Below, piece after piece: positions 62,768-64,000 of a DNA stretch of 64,000 nucleotides (the first letter of the stretch is position 1; each line of letters opens with the position of its first letter). The notes beneath the pieces are model-generated. The model saw only the letters and a list, made by a program, of their open reading frames with translations. It was not told the DNA's origin and did no database searches. Location of the stretch: assembly GCA_964464595.1 (NCBI GenBank), contig CAYXGW010000014.1, positions 4,643 through 68,642 on the forward strand. The letters are read 5' to 3'. Source of the stretch: JADFJB01 sp964464595. GTDB taxonomy: Bacteria; Zhuqueibacterota; JdFR-76; DREG01. The translations under genes and the position numbers were made by a program.

Positions 62768-62933
62768 ATCCCATAGGGATGATATATTTGTAGCAATTCT
62801 AATCTGTTAGTTTTGTTAAAGTTCCGTAGGGACGAGATATAAGACGCCAAATGTTTTTCTATTCTGTCCCTATGGGACTGTATTTTTATTACTTGCAAAA
62901 TAGCTGCTATAAATATTTTGTCCCTAATGGGAC
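62768..62933. repeat. Four small palindromes of the TCCCTA(T)GGGA type
   Basis: ATCCCATAGGGAT (62768-62780), GTTCCGTAGGGAC (62821-62833), GTCCCTATGGGAC (62866-62878) and GTCCCTAATGGGAC (62920-62933). They resemble the outer modules of the elements at 56285 and 57334 and fill the interval between paaY and the thiolase. Confidence 0.75.
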
Positions 62934-62966
62934 TGTGCAATTTTATGATGATCTCAAAATAATTTA

Positions 62967-64000
62967 TCAAACCCGTTCCAAAATAACAGCTTTTCCCTGG
63001 CCGACACCAACACACATGGTGCAAAGTGCATAACGCGCATTTTGGATTTCAAGTTCGATCATTGCTGTCGCTAATAATCTTGCTCCCGACATACCCAATG
63101 GATGGCCAAGAGCAATTGCGCCGCCATTTGGATTGATGCGAGGATCGTTATCTTCCATGCCTAATTCACGAATGCATGCGAGGGATTGTGCGGCAAATGC
63201 TTCATTCAGTTCAATAATGTCAATCTGATCCAAATCCAGATTCGCTCTGCTAAGGGCTTTTTGGGTAGCTCCAACCGGCCCCATGCCCATTACTCTGGGT
63301 TCGACGCCAACCACAGCAGATGTAACGAATCGTGCCCTGGGTTTTAGCCCAAACTCTTGTACAGCTTTCTCAGACGCTAACAAAATTGCACAAGCGCCAT
63401 CGTTGATGCCGGAGGCATTGCCGGCCGTGACCGAGCCATTGCCATCGGTTCTAAAAGCCGGCCGTAATTTTGCTAATGCATCCAACGTGGTACCGGGTCG
63501 AATAAATTCATCCTCTGAAAAGAGTATTGGATCGGCTTTTCTTTGCGGGATCTCGACAGCAATAATCTCTTTTGCCAATCGACCATTCTCTCTGGCCGAC
63601 GCTGTCTTTTGTTGTGAATGGTAAGAAAACTTGTCCTGATCCTGCCTGGAAATATTAAATAGTTCTGCAACATTTTCTGCTGTATTCCCCATAGAGTCGA
63701 TCCCATACGCTTCGCGCATTTTCGGATTTATAAAACGCCAACCGATACTGGTATCGAACAATTCTGCATTGCGGGCAAATGGGGTAGCGCCTTTTGATAA
63801 AACATATGGCGCTCGTGTCATATGTTCGACACCACCGGCTATATATAATTCTCCTTCACCTAACTGGATTGATCTTGCAGCCATCACAGCAGCGCTCATT
63901 CCGGACGCACACAACCGATTTACTGTCAAGCCGGGTATTGAGTAGGGGAGACCGTCAAGTAATAACGCCGTGCGTGCGACATTGCGGTTATCGTCGCCGG
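62967..64000 (-). CDS. Thiolase, beta-ketoadipyl-CoA type (5' end outside window)
   Basis: The frame stays open to the right edge (GDDNRNVARTALLLDGLPYS), so the start lies outside and about 344 residues are visible. NRLCASGMSA carries the nucleophilic Cys, GGVEHMTRAPYVLSK is typical of the PcaF/PaaJ branch, and NEAFAA, GGAIALGHPLGMSGARL and CTMCVGVGQG supply the other catalytic Cys and His residues. It splits beta-ketoadipyl-CoA or a related 3-oxoacyl-CoA into acetyl-CoA and succinyl-CoA. Together with PaaZ and PaaY it points to paaJ, but a general acetyl-CoA acyltransferase is not excluded. Confidence 0.88.
   Translation of the reverse strand, partial: GDDNRNVARTALLLDGLPYSIPGLTVNRLCASGMSAAVMAARSIQLGEGELYIAGGVEHMTRAPYVLSKGATPFARNAELFDTSIGWRFINPKMREAYGIDSMGNTAENVAELFNISRQDQDKFSYHSQQKTASARENGRLAKEIIAVEIPQRKADPILFSEDEFIRPGTTLDALAKLRPAFRTDGNGSVTAGNASGINDGACAILLASEKAVQEFGLKPRARFVTSAVVGVEPRVMGMGPVGATQKALSRANLDLDQIDIIELNEAFAAQSLACIRELGMEDNDPRINPNGGAIALGHPLGMSGARLLATAMIELEIQNARYALCTMCVGVGQGKAVILERV

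Noticed and set aside
1..64000. tRNA or rRNA genes
   Set aside because: I saw no tRNA cloverleaf arms or rRNA signature segments in the intergenic regions I read, although a covariance-model scan would be decisive.

Overview
The window looks like a metagenome-derived scaffold (it holds one run of exactly 100 N) from a Gram-negative bacterium of the Fibrobacterota-Chlorobiota-Bacteroidota side of the tree. Tandem sensor repeats with an AREAQIE..LERVR linker, propeller/Y_Y_Y/SpoIIE regulators, ABC permeases fused to M1-like domains, TolC and many lipoproteins suggest KSB1, Calditrichota, Ignavibacteria or Rhodothermota-like lineages. The exact phylum is an inference. Base composition is moderately AT-rich and intergenic regions are full of short palindromic repeats.

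Layout. (1) 2-13799: two large stress or sensory regulators ending in closely related SpoIIE/PP2C phosphatase domains, one made of at least 12 tandem sensor units. They flank a secreted M20 amidohydrolase and a small GIY-YIG gene lying among palindromic repeats. (2) 13800-22112: repeat-rich spacer, Ste24-type protease, sarcosine-oxidase-like flavoenzyme, a cupin gene broken by two compensating frameshifts, a methyltransferase and a lipoprotein; on the minus strand an HMG-CoA-lyase-like protein without the signature Cys, an NPP-type phosphodiesterase lipoprotein and a YheT hydrolase. (3) 22396-39659, all minus strand: an export island with an ABC ATPase, an ABC permease fused to a degenerate M1 peptidase and a golvesin-like domain, TolC, a membrane fusion protein, an RND pump, a second RND pump fused in one reading frame to an ABC ATPase, and a free ABC-2 permease. 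It is invaded by an IS200-like transposase and by a GIY-YIG gene bracketed by two inverted-repeat elements. This RND-ABC hybrid island is the most unusual content of the window. (4) 39794-42737: DPP4-like peptidase and a lone TrpF-like protein. (5) 42954-46555: an ECF sigma/anti-sigma pair with two matching promoter-like sites, leading a run of envelope genes (Spy/CpxP-like, YHYH, MORN-like, SCO1). (6) 46571-53146: YjbQ-like protein, FolE, HisC, fused E1alpha-E1beta and E2 of a branched-chain-type 2-oxoacid dehydrogenase. (7) 53194-64000: acyl-CoA and phenylacetate-type catabolism (enoyl-CoA hydratase, PaaZ, PaaY, beta-ketoadipyl-CoA-type thiolase). It is split by an accessory island (56236-62034) with a REP-associated transposase and its palindromic elements, antitoxin-like and DUF2442 remnants, a two-TM SLATT-like protein, a pentapeptide-repeat/TIR fusion and a TIR-like nucleotide-binding-type protein with an in-frame stop.

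Themes. Energy-coupled export dominates the centre: proton-driven RND and ATP-driven ABC parts appear to have been co-evolving or fused. Short palindromic and inverted-repeat elements are active all through the window: they extend coding ends, nest in one another, bracket endonuclease and transposase genes, and probably caused the assembly gap.
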